From Pythium myriotylum (Eukaryota > Oomycota > Peronosporomycetes > Pythiales > Pythiaceae), in contig JALJCQ010000011.1 of the NCBI GenBank assembly GCA_023091665.1, forward strand, positions 496,001-560,000: DNA of 64,000 bases, written 5' to 3'. Position 1 is the stretch's first letter; the number at the start of each line of letters is the position of its first letter. Below the pieces are notes generated by a model. That model was given only the letters and a program-made list of their open reading frames with translations, was not told the origin of the DNA and did no database searches. This document shows, piece by piece, positions 47,117 to 57,451 of the stretch. Made by a program: the position numbers and the translations under genes.

Positions 47117-47188
47117 GGTCTTATGGTGTAATGGTTAGCACTCTAGACTCTGAATCTAGCGATCCGGGTTCAAATCCCGGTAGGACCT
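47117..47188 (+). tRNA. tRNA-Gln-CTG: tRNA-Gln (CUG), unit 38
   Basis: Partner gene; body as at 914-985. Confidence 0.97.
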
Positions 47189-48164
47189 CGTTTATGCCAA
47201 AACACACACCACAACATGCACCGACAACATCCATGTCTCGGCGAACACGCATCCGCTACGCTCCCTCTACGCCCACGGCTCGCTCACGGCTCGCTCACGG
47301 CCCGCTCACGGCCCGCTCACGGCCCGCTCCGCTCGCCTGTGGCCTCTTGCCCCTGACGCCACAGACGCGCGAGTATGCCACCACGCGGACCGCGTACTCA
47401 CTCGACCACTCACCGCCGACGGCACATCGCCTGCCGTGCTGTCCTAGAAGGGTACCCCTCCTGTTCGCTCGGTCTCCACCTCTCCCAACCGCGTCCGCAT
47501 GGGCCCACCGGTCCTCCACGCTGCCCACGATCTCCACCATCTCCACGACCCTGGTGATCCCCAAGATCCCCGCGACCGCAACGGCTGCAAGCGGTCCCTG
47601 TAGGTAGCCTGAGTGTTGAGTTCAACCGGGTGGTGTGGCATCTGGGACTCGGCTCGGACTCGGACTCGGACTCGGACTCGGACTCGGACTCGGCCTCAAA
47701 CCGACTAGGACGCCCAGGCTCATGTCTCCCCGCGACACGCGGCCGACGAGTGGTGTGCTGGAAGGACGTGACGCTGTGGAGAAGTGGAGGCATGGAGCGT
47801 GACGAAGACTGTGCGTATGTGTCTGTGTCTGTGTCTGTGTCTGTGTGTGTTTCTGCGTGTGCGTGTGCGTCTGTCTCGGCCTGTGACTGCGAGTGCGAGT
47901 GCAAGTGTGGGTGTGGGTGTGGGTGGGAGCGCGAGTGAGAGCGCGAGCGAGAGCGATAGCGAGGGCGAGAGCGATAGCGATAGCGAGATCCACGCGGGTG
48001 GTGCTGGAGGTGGCGTGTGGGGCGGCGGGTTGAGCGTGCGGGCGCTGTGTGTGTTGAAGGTGTCGAACGCAGAGAAGCATGGGTGCGCACGTGTAGTGTA
48101 TTTGTGTGGGTTTTGTGTTGTCTTTGGGTGGGTGTGAAGTGGTCGTTCGCGCGTGGGGTCAATT

Positions 48165-48236
48165 GGTCTTATGGTGTAATGGTTAGCACTCTAGACTCTG
48201 AATCTAGCGATCCGGGTTCGAGTCCCGGTAGGACCT
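48165..48236 (+). tRNA. tRNA-Gln-CTG: tRNA-Gln with switched anticodon (CUG in the UUG position), unit 39
   Basis: Unit 39, 47463-48721 (1259 bp), type of unit 1. The gene sits in the first-gene position, keeps the first-gene T loop TTCGAGT and the TTTTT terminator at 48238-48242, but its anticodon at 48198-48200 is CTG instead of TTG (T-to-C at 48198). The cloverleaf is otherwise intact, so it should still be charged with glutamine but read CAG. It is either a point mutation or a very short conversion tract from the partner gene. It is the only tRNA body in the window in which I see a change. Confidence 0.95.
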
Positions 48237-48375
48237 GTTTTTCGCGCGTTTCGGGACCGTTCAGAGGGCCATTGGACGCGCTGTTATGTGGAGAAGACGC
48301 GTGTGTGCGTGTGTGGTTGTAGTTGTGTGCGTATAGCGCAGGAATTGTGTTTTGCGAGAGGCAGGTGTCATGTGT

Positions 48376-48447
48376 GGTCTTATGGTGTAATGGTTAGCAC
48401 TCTAGACTCTGAATCTAGCGATCCGGGTTCAAATCCCGGTAGGACCT
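48376..48447 (+). tRNA. tRNA-Gln-CTG: tRNA-Gln (CUG), unit 39
   Basis: Normal second gene with T loop TTCAAAT, so this unit carries two CUG genes. Confidence 0.97.
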
Positions 48448-49429
48448 CGTTTATGCCAAAACACACACCACAACATGCACCGACAACATCCATGTCTCGG
48501 CGAACACGCATCCGCTACGCTCCCTCTACGCCCACGGCTCGCTCACGGCTCGCTCACGGCCCGCTCACGGCCCGCTCACGGCCCGCTCCGCTCGCCTGTG
48601 GCCTCTTGCCCCTGACGCCACAGACGCGCGAGTATGCCACCACGCGGACCGCGTACTCACTCGACCACTCACCGCCGACGGCACATCGCCTGCCGTGCTG
48701 TCCTAGAAGGGTACCCCTCCTGTTCGCTCGGTCTCCACCTCTCCCAACCGCGTCCGCATGGGCCCACCGGTCCTCCACGCTGCCCACGATCTCCACCATC
48801 TCCACGACCCTGGTGATCCCCAAGATCCCCGCGACCGCAACGGCTGCAAGCGGTCCCTGTAGGTAGCCTGAGTGTTGAGTTCAACCGGGTGGTGTGGCAT
48901 CTGGGACTCGGCTCGGACTCGGACTCGGACTCGGACTCGGACTCGGACTCGGACTCGGCCTCAAACCGACTAGGACGCCCAGGCTCATGTCTCCCCGCGA
49001 CACGCGGCCGACGAGTGGTGTGCTGGAAGGACGTGACGCTGTGGAGAAGTGGAGGCATGGAGCGTGACGAAGACTGTGCGTCTGTGTCTGTGTCTGTGTC
49101 TGTGTCTGTGTGTGTTTCTGCGTGTGCGTGTGCGTCTGTCTCGGCCTGTGACTGCGAGTGCGAGTGCAAGTGTGGGTGTGGGTGTGGGTGGGAGCGCGAG
49201 TGAGAGCGCGAGCGAGAGCGATAGCGAGGGCGAGAGCGATAGCGATAGCGAGATCCACGCGGGTGGTGCTGGAGGTGGCGTGTGGGGCGGCGGGTTGAGC
49301 GTGCGGGCGCTGTGTGTGTTGAAGGTGTCGAACGCAGAGAAGCATGGGTGCGCACGTGTAGTGTATTTGTGTGGGTTTTGTGTTGTCTTTGGGTGGGTGT
49401 GAAGTGGTCGTTCGCGCGTGGGGTCAATT

Positions 49430-49501
49430 GGTCTTATGGTGTAATGGTTAGCACTCTAGACTTTGAATCTAGCGATCCGGGTTCGAGTCCCGGTAGGACC
49501 T
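49430..49501 (+). tRNA. tRNA-Gln-TTG: tRNA-Gln (UUG), unit 40
   Basis: Unit 40, 48722-49986 (1265 bp): CTCGGA x7, GTGTCT x4, 11-mer x3, TCTGTG allele. Confidence 0.97.
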
Positions 49502-49640
49502 GTTTTTCGCGCGTTTCGGGACCGTTCAGAGGGCCATTGGACGCGCTGTTATGTGGAGAAGACGCGTGTGTGCGTGTGTGGTTGTAGTTGTGTGCGTATA
49601 GCGCAGGAATTGTGTTTTGCGAGAGGCAGGTGTCATGTGT

Positions 49641-49712
49641 GGTCTTATGGTGTAATGGTTAGCACTCTAGACTCTGAATCTAGCGATCCGGGTTCAAATC
49701 CCGGTAGGACCT
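49641..49712 (+). tRNA. tRNA-Gln-CTG: tRNA-Gln (CUG), unit 40
   Basis: Partner gene; body as at 914-985. Confidence 0.97.
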
Positions 49713-50676
49713 CGTTTATGCCAAAACACACACCACAACATGCACCGACAACATCCATGTCTCGGCGAACACGCATCCGCTACGCTCCCTCTACGCCCAC
49801 GGCTCGCTCACGGCTCGCTCACGGCCCGCTCACGGCCCGCTCACGGCCCGCTCCGCTCGCCTGTGGCCTCTTGCCCCTGACGCCACAGACGCGCGAGTAT
49901 GCCACCACGCGGACCGCGTACTCACTCGACCACTCACCGCCGACGGCACATCGCCTGCCGTGCTGTCCTAGAAGGGTACCCCTCCTGTTCGCTCGGTCTC
50001 CACCTCTCCCAACCGCGTCCGCATGGGCCCACCGGTCCTCCACGCTGCCCACGATCTCCACCATCTCCACGACCCTGGTGATCCCCAAGATCCCCGCGAC
50101 CGCAACGGCTGCAAGCGGTCCCTGTAGGTAGCCTGAGTGTTGAGTTCAACCGGGTGGTGTGGCATCTGGGACTCGGCTCGGACTCGGACTCGGACTCGGA
50201 CTCGGACTCGGCCTCAAACCGACTAGGACGCCCAGGCTCATGTCTCCCCGCGACACGCGGCCGACGAGTGGTGTGCTGGAAGGACGTGACGCTGTGGAGA
50301 AGTGGAGGCATGGAGCGTGACGAAGACTGTGCGTCTGTGTCTGTGTCTGTGTCTGTGTGTGTTTCTGCGTGTGCGTGTGCGTCTGTCTCGGCCTGTGACT
50401 GCGAGTGCGAGTGCAAGTGTGGGTGTGGGTGTGGGTGGGAGCGCGAGTGAGAGCGCGAGCGAGAGCGATAGCGAGGGCGAGAGCGATAGCGATAGCGAGA
50501 TCCACGCGGGTGGTGCTGGAGGTGGCGTGTGGGGCGGCGGGTTGAGCGTGCGGGCGCTGTGTGTGTTGAAGGTGTCGAACGCAGAGAAGCATGGGTGCGC
50601 ACGTGTAGTGTATTTGTGTGGGTTTTGTGTTGTCTTTGGGTGGGTGTGAAGTGGTCGTTCGCGCGTGGGGTCAATT

Positions 50677-50748
50677 GGTCTTATGGTGTAATGGTTAGCA
50701 CTCTAGACTTTGAATCTAGCGATCCGGGTTCGAGTCCCGGTAGGACCT
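50677..50748 (+). tRNA. tRNA-Gln-TTG: tRNA-Gln (UUG), unit 41
   Basis: Unit 41, 49987-51233 (1247 bp): CTCGGA x5, GTGTCT x3, 11-mer x3, TCTGTG allele, without the private A of unit 24. First of three like units (41-43). Confidence 0.97.
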
Positions 50749-50887
50749 GTTTTTCGCGCGTTTCGGGACCGTTCAGAGGGCCATTGGACGCGCTGTTATG
50801 TGGAGAAGACGCGTGTGTGCGTGTGTGGTTGTAGTTGTGTGCGTATAGCGCAGGAATTGTGTTTTGCGAGAGGCAGGTGTCATGTGT

Positions 50888-50959
50888 GGTCTTATGGTGT
50901 AATGGTTAGCACTCTAGACTCTGAATCTAGCGATCCGGGTTCAAATCCCGGTAGGACCT
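50888..50959 (+). tRNA. tRNA-Gln-CTG: tRNA-Gln (CUG), unit 41
   Basis: Partner gene; body as at 914-985. Confidence 0.97.
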
Positions 50960-51923
50960 CGTTTATGCCAAAACACACACCACAACATGCACCGACAACA
51001 TCCATGTCTCGGCGAACACGCATCCGCTACGCTCCCTCTACGCCCACGGCTCGCTCACGGCTCGCTCACGGCCCGCTCACGGCCCGCTCACGGCCCGCTC
51101 CGCTCGCCTGTGGCCTCTTGCCCCTGACGCCACAGACGCGCGAGTATGCCACCACGCGGACCGCGTACTCACTCGACCACTCACCGCCGACGGCACATCG
51201 CCTGCCGTGCTGTCCTAGAAGGGTACCCCTCCTGTTCGCTCGGTCTCCACCTCTCCCAACCGCGTCCGCATGGGCCCACCGGTCCTCCACGCTGCCCACG
51301 ATCTCCACCATCTCCACGACCCTGGTGATCCCCAAGATCCCCGCGACCGCAACGGCTGCAAGCGGTCCCTGTAGGTAGCCTGAGTGTTGAGTTCAACCGG
51401 GTGGTGTGGCATCTGGGACTCGGCTCGGACTCGGACTCGGACTCGGACTCGGACTCGGCCTCAAACCGACTAGGACGCCCAGGCTCATGTCTCCCCGCGA
51501 CACGCGGCCGACGAGTGGTGTGCTGGAAGGACGTGACGCTGTGGAGAAGTGGAGGCATGGAGCGTGACGAAGACTGTGCGTCTGTGTCTGTGTCTGTGTC
51601 TGTGTGTGTTTCTGCGTGTGCGTGTGCGTCTGTCTCGGCCTGTGACTGCGAGTGCGAGTGCAAGTGTGGGTGTGGGTGTGGGTGGGAGCGCGAGTGAGAG
51701 CGCGAGCGAGAGCGATAGCGAGGGCGAGAGCGATAGCGATAGCGAGATCCACGCGGGTGGTGCTGGAGGTGGCGTGTGGGGCGGCGGGTTGAGCGTGCGG
51801 GCGCTGTGTGTGTTGAAGGTGTCGAACGCAGAGAAGCATGGGTGCGCACGTGTAGTGTATTTGTGTGGGTTTTGTGTTGTCTTTGGGTGGGTGTGAAGTG
51901 GTCGTTCGCGCGTGGGGTCAATT

Positions 51924-51995
51924 GGTCTTATGGTGTAATGGTTAGCACTCTAGACTTTGAATCTAGCGATCCGGGTTCGAGTCCCGGTAGGACCT
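51924..51995 (+). tRNA. tRNA-Gln-TTG: tRNA-Gln (UUG), unit 42
   Basis: Unit 42, 51234-52480 (1247 bp): same type as unit 41. Confidence 0.97.
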
Positions 51996-52134
51996 GTTTT
52001 TCGCGCGTTTCGGGACCGTTCAGAGGGCCATTGGACGCGCTGTTATGTGGAGAAGACGCGTGTGTGCGTGTGTGGTTGTAGTTGTGTGCGTATAGCGCAG
52101 GAATTGTGTTTTGCGAGAGGCAGGTGTCATGTGT

Positions 52135-52206
52135 GGTCTTATGGTGTAATGGTTAGCACTCTAGACTCTGAATCTAGCGATCCGGGTTCAAATCCCGGTA
52201 GGACCT
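52135..52206 (+). tRNA. tRNA-Gln-CTG: tRNA-Gln (CUG), unit 42
   Basis: Partner gene; body as at 914-985. Confidence 0.97.
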
Positions 52207-53170
52207 CGTTTATGCCAAAACACACACCACAACATGCACCGACAACATCCATGTCTCGGCGAACACGCATCCGCTACGCTCCCTCTACGCCCACGGCTCG
52301 CTCACGGCTCGCTCACGGCCCGCTCACGGCCCGCTCACGGCCCGCTCCGCTCGCCTGTGGCCTCTTGCCCCTGACGCCACAGACGCGCGAGTATGCCACC
52401 ACGCGGACCGCGTACTCACTCGACCACTCACCGCCGACGGCACATCGCCTGCCGTGCTGTCCTAGAAGGGTACCCCTCCTGTTCGCTCGGTCTCCACCTC
52501 TCCCAACCGCGTCCGCATGGGCCCACCGGTCCTCCACGCTGCCCACGATCTCCACCATCTCCACGACCCTGGTGATCCCCAAGATCCCCGCGACCGCAAC
52601 GGCTGCAAGCGGTCCCTGTAGGTAGCCTGAGTGTTGAGTTCAACCGGGTGGTGTGGCATCTGGGACTCGGCTCGGACTCGGACTCGGACTCGGACTCGGA
52701 CTCGGCCTCAAACCGACTAGGACGCCCAGGCTCATGTCTCCCCGCGACACGCGGCCGACGAGTGGTGTGCTGGAAGGACGTGACGCTGTGGAGAAGTGGA
52801 GGCATGGAGCGTGACGAAGACTGTGCGTCTGTGTCTGTGTCTGTGTCTGTGTGTGTTTCTGCGTGTGCGTGTGCGTCTGTCTCGGCCTGTGACTGCGAGT
52901 GCGAGTGCAAGTGTGGGTGTGGGTGTGGGTGGGAGCGCGAGTGAGAGCGCGAGCGAGAGCGATAGCGAGGGCGAGAGCGATAGCGATAGCGAGATCCACG
53001 CGGGTGGTGCTGGAGGTGGCGTGTGGGGCGGCGGGTTGAGCGTGCGGGCGCTGTGTGTGTTGAAGGTGTCGAACGCAGAGAAGCATGGGTGCGCACGTGT
53101 AGTGTATTTGTGTGGGTTTTGTGTTGTCTTTGGGTGGGTGTGAAGTGGTCGTTCGCGCGTGGGGTCAATT

Positions 53171-53242
53171 GGTCTTATGGTGTAATGGTTAGCACTCTAG
53201 ACTTTGAATCTAGCGATCCGGGTTCGAGTCCCGGTAGGACCT
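53171..53242 (+). tRNA. tRNA-Gln-TTG: tRNA-Gln (UUG), unit 43
   Basis: Unit 43, 52481-53727 (1247 bp): same type as unit 41. Confidence 0.97.
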
Positions 53243-53381
53243 GTTTTTCGCGCGTTTCGGGACCGTTCAGAGGGCCATTGGACGCGCTGTTATGTGGAGA
53301 AGACGCGTGTGTGCGTGTGTGGTTGTAGTTGTGTGCGTATAGCGCAGGAATTGTGTTTTGCGAGAGGCAGGTGTCATGTGT

Positions 53382-53453
53382 GGTCTTATGGTGTAATGGT
53401 TAGCACTCTAGACTCTGAATCTAGCGATCCGGGTTCAAATCCCGGTAGGACCT
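53382..53453 (+). tRNA. tRNA-Gln-CTG: tRNA-Gln (CUG), unit 43
   Basis: Partner gene; body as at 914-985. Confidence 0.97.
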
Positions 53454-54411
53454 CGTTTATGCCAAAACACACACCACAACATGCACCGACAACATCCATG
53501 TCTCGGCGAACACGCATCCGCTACGCTCCCTCTACGCCCACGGCTCGCTCACGGCTCGCTCACGGCCCGCTCACGGCCCGCTCACGGCCCGCTCCGCTCG
53601 CCTGTGGCCTCTTGCCCCTGACGCCACAGACGCGCGAGTATGCCACCACGCGGACCGCGTACTCACTCGACCACTCACCGCCGACGGCACATCGCCTGCC
53701 GTGCTGTCCTAGAAGGGTACCCCTCCTGTTCGCTCGGTCTCCACCTCTCCCAACCGCGTCCGCATGGGCCCACCGGTCCTCCACGCTGCCCACGATCTCC
53801 ACCATCTCCACGACCCTGGTGATCCCCAAGATCCCCGCGACCGCAACGGCTGCAAGCGGTCCCTGTAGGTAGCCTGAGTGTTGAGTTCAACCGGGTGGTG
53901 TGGCATCTGGGACTCGGCTCGGACTCGGACTCGGACTCGGACTCGGACTCGGCCTCAAACCGACTAGGACGCCCAGGCTCATGTCTCCCCGCGACACGCG
54001 GCCGACGAGTGGTGTGCTGGAAGGACGTGACGCTGTGGAGAAGTGGAGGCATGGAGCGTGACGAAGACTGTGCGTCTGTGTCTGTGTCTGTGTGTGTTTC
54101 TGCGTGTGCGTGTGCGTCTGTCTCGGCCTGTGACTGCGAGTGCGAGTGCAAGTGTGGGTGTGGGTGTGGGTGGGAGCGCGAGTGAGAGCGCGAGCGAGAG
54201 CGATAGCGAGGGCGAGAGCGATAGCGATAGCGAGATCCACGCGGGTGGTGCTGGAGGTGGCGTGTGGGGCGGCGGGTTGAGCGTGCGGGCGCTGTGTGTG
54301 TTGAAGGTGTCGAACGCAGAGAAGCATGGGTGCGCACGTGTAGTGTATTTGTGTGGGTTTTGTGTTGTCTTTGGGTGGGTGTGAAGTGGTCGTTCGCGCG
54401 TGGGGTCAATT

Positions 54412-54483
54412 GGTCTTATGGTGTAATGGTTAGCACTCTAGACTTTGAATCTAGCGATCCGGGTTCGAGTCCCGGTAGGACCT
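54412..54483 (+). tRNA. tRNA-Gln-TTG: tRNA-Gln (UUG), unit 44
   Basis: Unit 44, 53728-54968 (1241 bp): as unit 41 but GTGTCT x2, the fewest in the array. Confidence 0.97.
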
Positions 54484-54622
54484 GTTTTTCGCGCGTTTCG
54501 GGACCGTTCAGAGGGCCATTGGACGCGCTGTTATGTGGAGAAGACGCGTGTGTGCGTGTGTGGTTGTAGTTGTGTGCGTATAGCGCAGGAATTGTGTTTT
54601 GCGAGAGGCAGGTGTCATGTGT

Positions 54623-54694
54623 GGTCTTATGGTGTAATGGTTAGCACTCTAGACTCTGAATCTAGCGATCCGGGTTCAAATCCCGGTAGGACCT
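54623..54694 (+). tRNA. tRNA-Gln-CTG: tRNA-Gln (CUG), unit 44
   Basis: Partner gene; body as at 914-985. Confidence 0.97.
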
Positions 54695-55646
54695 CGTTTA
54701 TGCCAAAACACACACCACAACATGCACCGACAACATCCATGTCTCGGCGAACACGCATCCGCTACGCTCCCTCTACGCCCACGGCTCGCTCACGGCTCGC
54801 TCACGGCCCGCTCACGGCCCGCTCACGGCCCGCTCCGCTCGCCTGTGGCCTCTTGCCCCTGACGCCACAGACGCGCGAGTATGCCACCACGCGGACCGCG
54901 TACTCACTCGACCACTCACCGCCGACGGCACATCGCCTGCCGTGCTGTCCTAGAAGGGTACCCCTCCTGTTCGCTCGGTCTCCACCTCTCCCAACCGCGT
55001 CCGCATGGGCCCACCGGTCCTCCACGCTGCCCACGATCTCCACCATCTCCACGACCCTGGTGATCCCCAAGATCCCCGCGACCGCAACGGCTGCAAGCGG
55101 TCCCTGTAGGTAGCCTGAGTGTTGAGTTCAACCGGGTGGTGTGGCATCTGGGACTCGGCTCGGACTCGGACTCGGACTCGGCCTCAAACCGACTAGGACG
55201 CCCAGGCTCATGTCTCCCCGCGACACGCGGCCGACGAGTGGTGTGCTGGAAGGACGTGACGCTGTGGAGAAGTGGAGGCATGGAGCGTGACGAAGACTGT
55301 GCGTCTGTGTCTGTGTCTGTGTCTGTGTGTGTTTCTGCGTGTGCGTGTGCGTCTGTCTCGGCCTGTGACTGCGAGTGCGAGTGCAAGTGTGGGTGTGGGT
55401 GTGGGTGGGAGCGCGAGTGAGAGCGCGAGCGAGAGCGATAGCGAGGGCGAGAGCGATAGCGATAGCGAGATCCACGCGGGTGGTGCTGGAGGTGGCGTGT
55501 GGGGCGGCGGGTTGAGCGTGCGGGCGCTGTGTGTGTTGAAGGTGTCGAACGCAGAGAAGCATGGGTGCGCACGTGTAGTGTATTTGTGTGGGTTTTGTGT
55601 TGTCTTTGGGTGGGTGTGAAGTGGTCGTTCGCGCGTGGGGTCAATT

Positions 55647-55718
55647 GGTCTTATGGTGTAATGGTTAGCACTCTAGACTTTGAATCTAGCGATCCGGGTT
55701 CGAGTCCCGGTAGGACCT
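55647..55718 (+). tRNA. tRNA-Gln-TTG: tRNA-Gln (UUG), unit 45
   Basis: Unit 45, 54969-56192 (1224 bp, the shortest complete unit): CTCGGA x3, GTGTCT x3, 11-mer x2, TCTGTG allele. Confidence 0.97.
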
Positions 55719-55857
55719 GTTTTTCGCGCGTTTCGGGACCGTTCAGAGGGCCATTGGACGCGCTGTTATGTGGAGAAGACGCGTGTGTGCGTGTGTGGTT
55801 GTAGTTGTGTGCGTATAGCGCAGGAATTGTGTTTTGCGAGAGGCAGGTGTCATGTGT

Positions 55858-55929
55858 GGTCTTATGGTGTAATGGTTAGCACTCTAGACTCTGAATCTAG
55901 CGATCCGGGTTCAAATCCCGGTAGGACCT
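55858..55929 (+). tRNA. tRNA-Gln-CTG: tRNA-Gln (CUG), unit 45
   Basis: Partner gene; body as at 914-985. Confidence 0.97.
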
Positions 55930-56870
55930 CGTTTATGCCAAAACACACACCACAACATGCACCGACAACATCCATGTCTCGGCGAACACGCATCCGCTAC
56001 GCTCCCTCTACGCCCACGGCTCGCTCACGGCTCGCTCACGGCCCGCTCACGGCCCGCTCCGCTCGCCTGTGGCCTCTTGCCCCTGACGCCACAGACGCGC
56101 GAGTATGCCACCACGCGGACCGCGTACTCACTCGACCACTCACCGCCGACGGCACATCGCCTGCCGTGCTGTCCTAGAAGGGTACCCCTCCTGTTCGCTC
56201 GGTCTCCACCTCTCCCAACCGCGTCCGCATGGGCCCACCGGTCCTCCACGCTGCCCACGATCTCCACCATCTCCACGACCCTGGTGATCCCCAAGATCCC
56301 CGCGACCGCAACGGCTGCAAGCGGTCCCTGTAGGTAGCCTGAGTGTTGAGTTCAACCGGGTGGTGTGGCATCTGGGACTCGGCTCGGACTCGGACTCGGA
56401 CTCGGCCTCAAACCGACTAGGACGCCCAGGCTCATGTCTCCCCGCGACACGCGGCCGACGAGTGGTGTGCTGGAAGGACGTGACGCTGTGGAGAAGTGGA
56501 GGCATGGAGCGTGACGAAGACTGTGCGTCTGTGTCTGTGTCTGTGTCTGTGTGTGTTTCTGCGTGTGCGTGTGCGTCTGTCTCGGCCTGTGACTGCGAGT
56601 GCGAGTGCAAGTGTGGGTGTGGGTGTGGGTGGGAGCGCGAGTGAGAGCGCGAGCGAGAGCGATAGCGAGGGCGAGAGCGATAGCGATAGCGAGATCCACG
56701 CGGGTGGTGCTGGAGGTGGCGTGTGGGGCGGCGGGTTGAGCGTGCGGGCGCTGTGTGTGTTGAAGGTGTCGAACGCAGAGAAGCATGGGTGCGCACGTGT
56801 AGTGTATTTGTGTGGGTTTTGTGTTGTCTTTGGGTGGGTGTGAAGTGGTCGTTCGCGCGTGGGGTCAATT

Positions 56871-56942
56871 GGTCTTATGGTGTAATGGTTAGCACTCTAG
56901 ACTTTGAATCTAGCGATCCGGGTTCGAGTCCCGGTAGGACCT
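56871..56942 (+). tRNA. tRNA-Gln-TTG: tRNA-Gln (UUG), unit 46
   Basis: Unit 46, 56193-57339, truncated at the junction: CTCGGA x3, GTGTCT x3, and an altered minisatellite with one extra GGCTC-ending copy before two GGCCC-ending copies; T at 57318 shared with unit 4. Confidence 0.97.
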
Positions 56943-57081
56943 GTTTTTCGCGCGTTTCGGGACCGTTCAGAGGGCCATTGGACGCGCTGTTATGTGGAGA
57001 AGACGCGTGTGTGCGTGTGTGGTTGTAGTTGTGTGCGTATAGCGCAGGAATTGTGTTTTGCGAGAGGCAGGTGTCATGTGT

Positions 57082-57153
57082 GGTCTTATGGTGTAATGGT
57101 TAGCACTCTAGACTCTGAATCTAGCGATCCGGGTTCAAATCCCGGTAGGACCT
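57082..57153 (+). tRNA. tRNA-Gln-CTG: tRNA-Gln (CUG), unit 46 (last of the array)
   Basis: Last tRNA before the second array; body as at 914-985. The first T5 run behind it is at 57417-57421, inside the first 1052-bp unit, 263 bp downstream. Confidence 0.97.
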
Positions 57154-57337
57154 CGTTTATGCCAAAACACACACCACAACATGCACCGACAACATCCATG
57201 TCTCGGCGAACACGCATCCGCTACGCTCCCTCTACGCCCACGGCTCGCTCACGGCTCGCTCACGGCTCGCTCACGGCCCGCTCACGGCCCGCTCCGCTCG
57301 CCTGTGGCCTCTTGCCCTTGACGCCACAGACGCGCGA

Positions 57338-57339
57338 GT
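57338..57339. other. Junction of the two tandem arrays
   Basis: Left of this point the sequence follows the tRNA unit; right of it, the 1052-bp unit. Only the dinucleotide GT is shared at the crossover. This looks like end-joining or microhomology-mediated joining. No inserted bases, target duplication or transposon end is visible. Confidence 0.9.
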
Positions 57340-57369
57340 GATGACCCACATGGGACGTGCGCCGTCAGC

Positions 57370-57389
57370 AACGGCGAGATGCCGCCGTT
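57370..57389 (+). other. Inverted repeat in the leader of the 1052-bp unit
   Basis: AACGGC at 57370-57375 pairs with GCCGTT at 57384-57389 around an 8-base loop. It lies about 60 bp before the ORF start and repeats every 1052 bp. Function unknown. Confidence 0.45.
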
Positions 57390-57412
57390 GGGGTCTTTCT
57401 CCGTTCCATTCT

Positions 57413-57425
57413 CGACTTTTTGTCG
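57413..57425 (+). other. CGAC-T5-GTCG hairpin before the ORF
   Basis: CGAC at 57413-57416 and GTCG at 57422-57425 flank TTTTT at 57417-57421. The T run would stop polymerase III read-through from the last tRNA. In the other units its role is unclear. Confidence 0.4.
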
Positions 57426-57451
57426 TGGGCGCGCCGTAGTCGCCGGACGAG

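Larger units (their letters stand above)
1..57339 (+). repeat. Tandem array of 46 tRNA-Gln(UUG)/tRNA-Gln(CUG) units
   Basis: Head-to-tail array, all units in one orientation, phase taken from the first base of the window. Unit lengths are 1224-1270 bp and unit 46 (56193-57339) is cut short at the junction with the second array. The order inside a unit is: unique C-rich lead, CTCGGA hexamer tract, a roughly 110-bp unique segment, GTGTCT hexamer tract, G-quadruplex-forming G/T block, GAGAGC/GATAGC tract, unique segment, tRNA-Gln(UUG), 139-bp spacer, tRNA-Gln(CUG), unique segment, 11-bp minisatellite, C-rich tail. Reading unit by unit, length is almost fully explained by CTCGGA copies (3-7), GTGTCT copies (2-5), 11-mer copies (2-4) and a few indels. 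Those counts are given with each first tRNA gene below. The array begins before the window, so 46 is a minimum. Confidence 0.97.

Noticed and set aside
1..57339. CRISPR array or bacterial satellite
   Set aside because: Unit size over 1.2 kb, tRNA genes in each unit with eukaryotic polymerase III signals, no short spacer pattern and no cas genes.
57300..57400. Mobile element insertion at the array junction
   Set aside because: No terminal repeats, target-site duplication, poly-A tract or transposase/reverse transcriptase frame is present.
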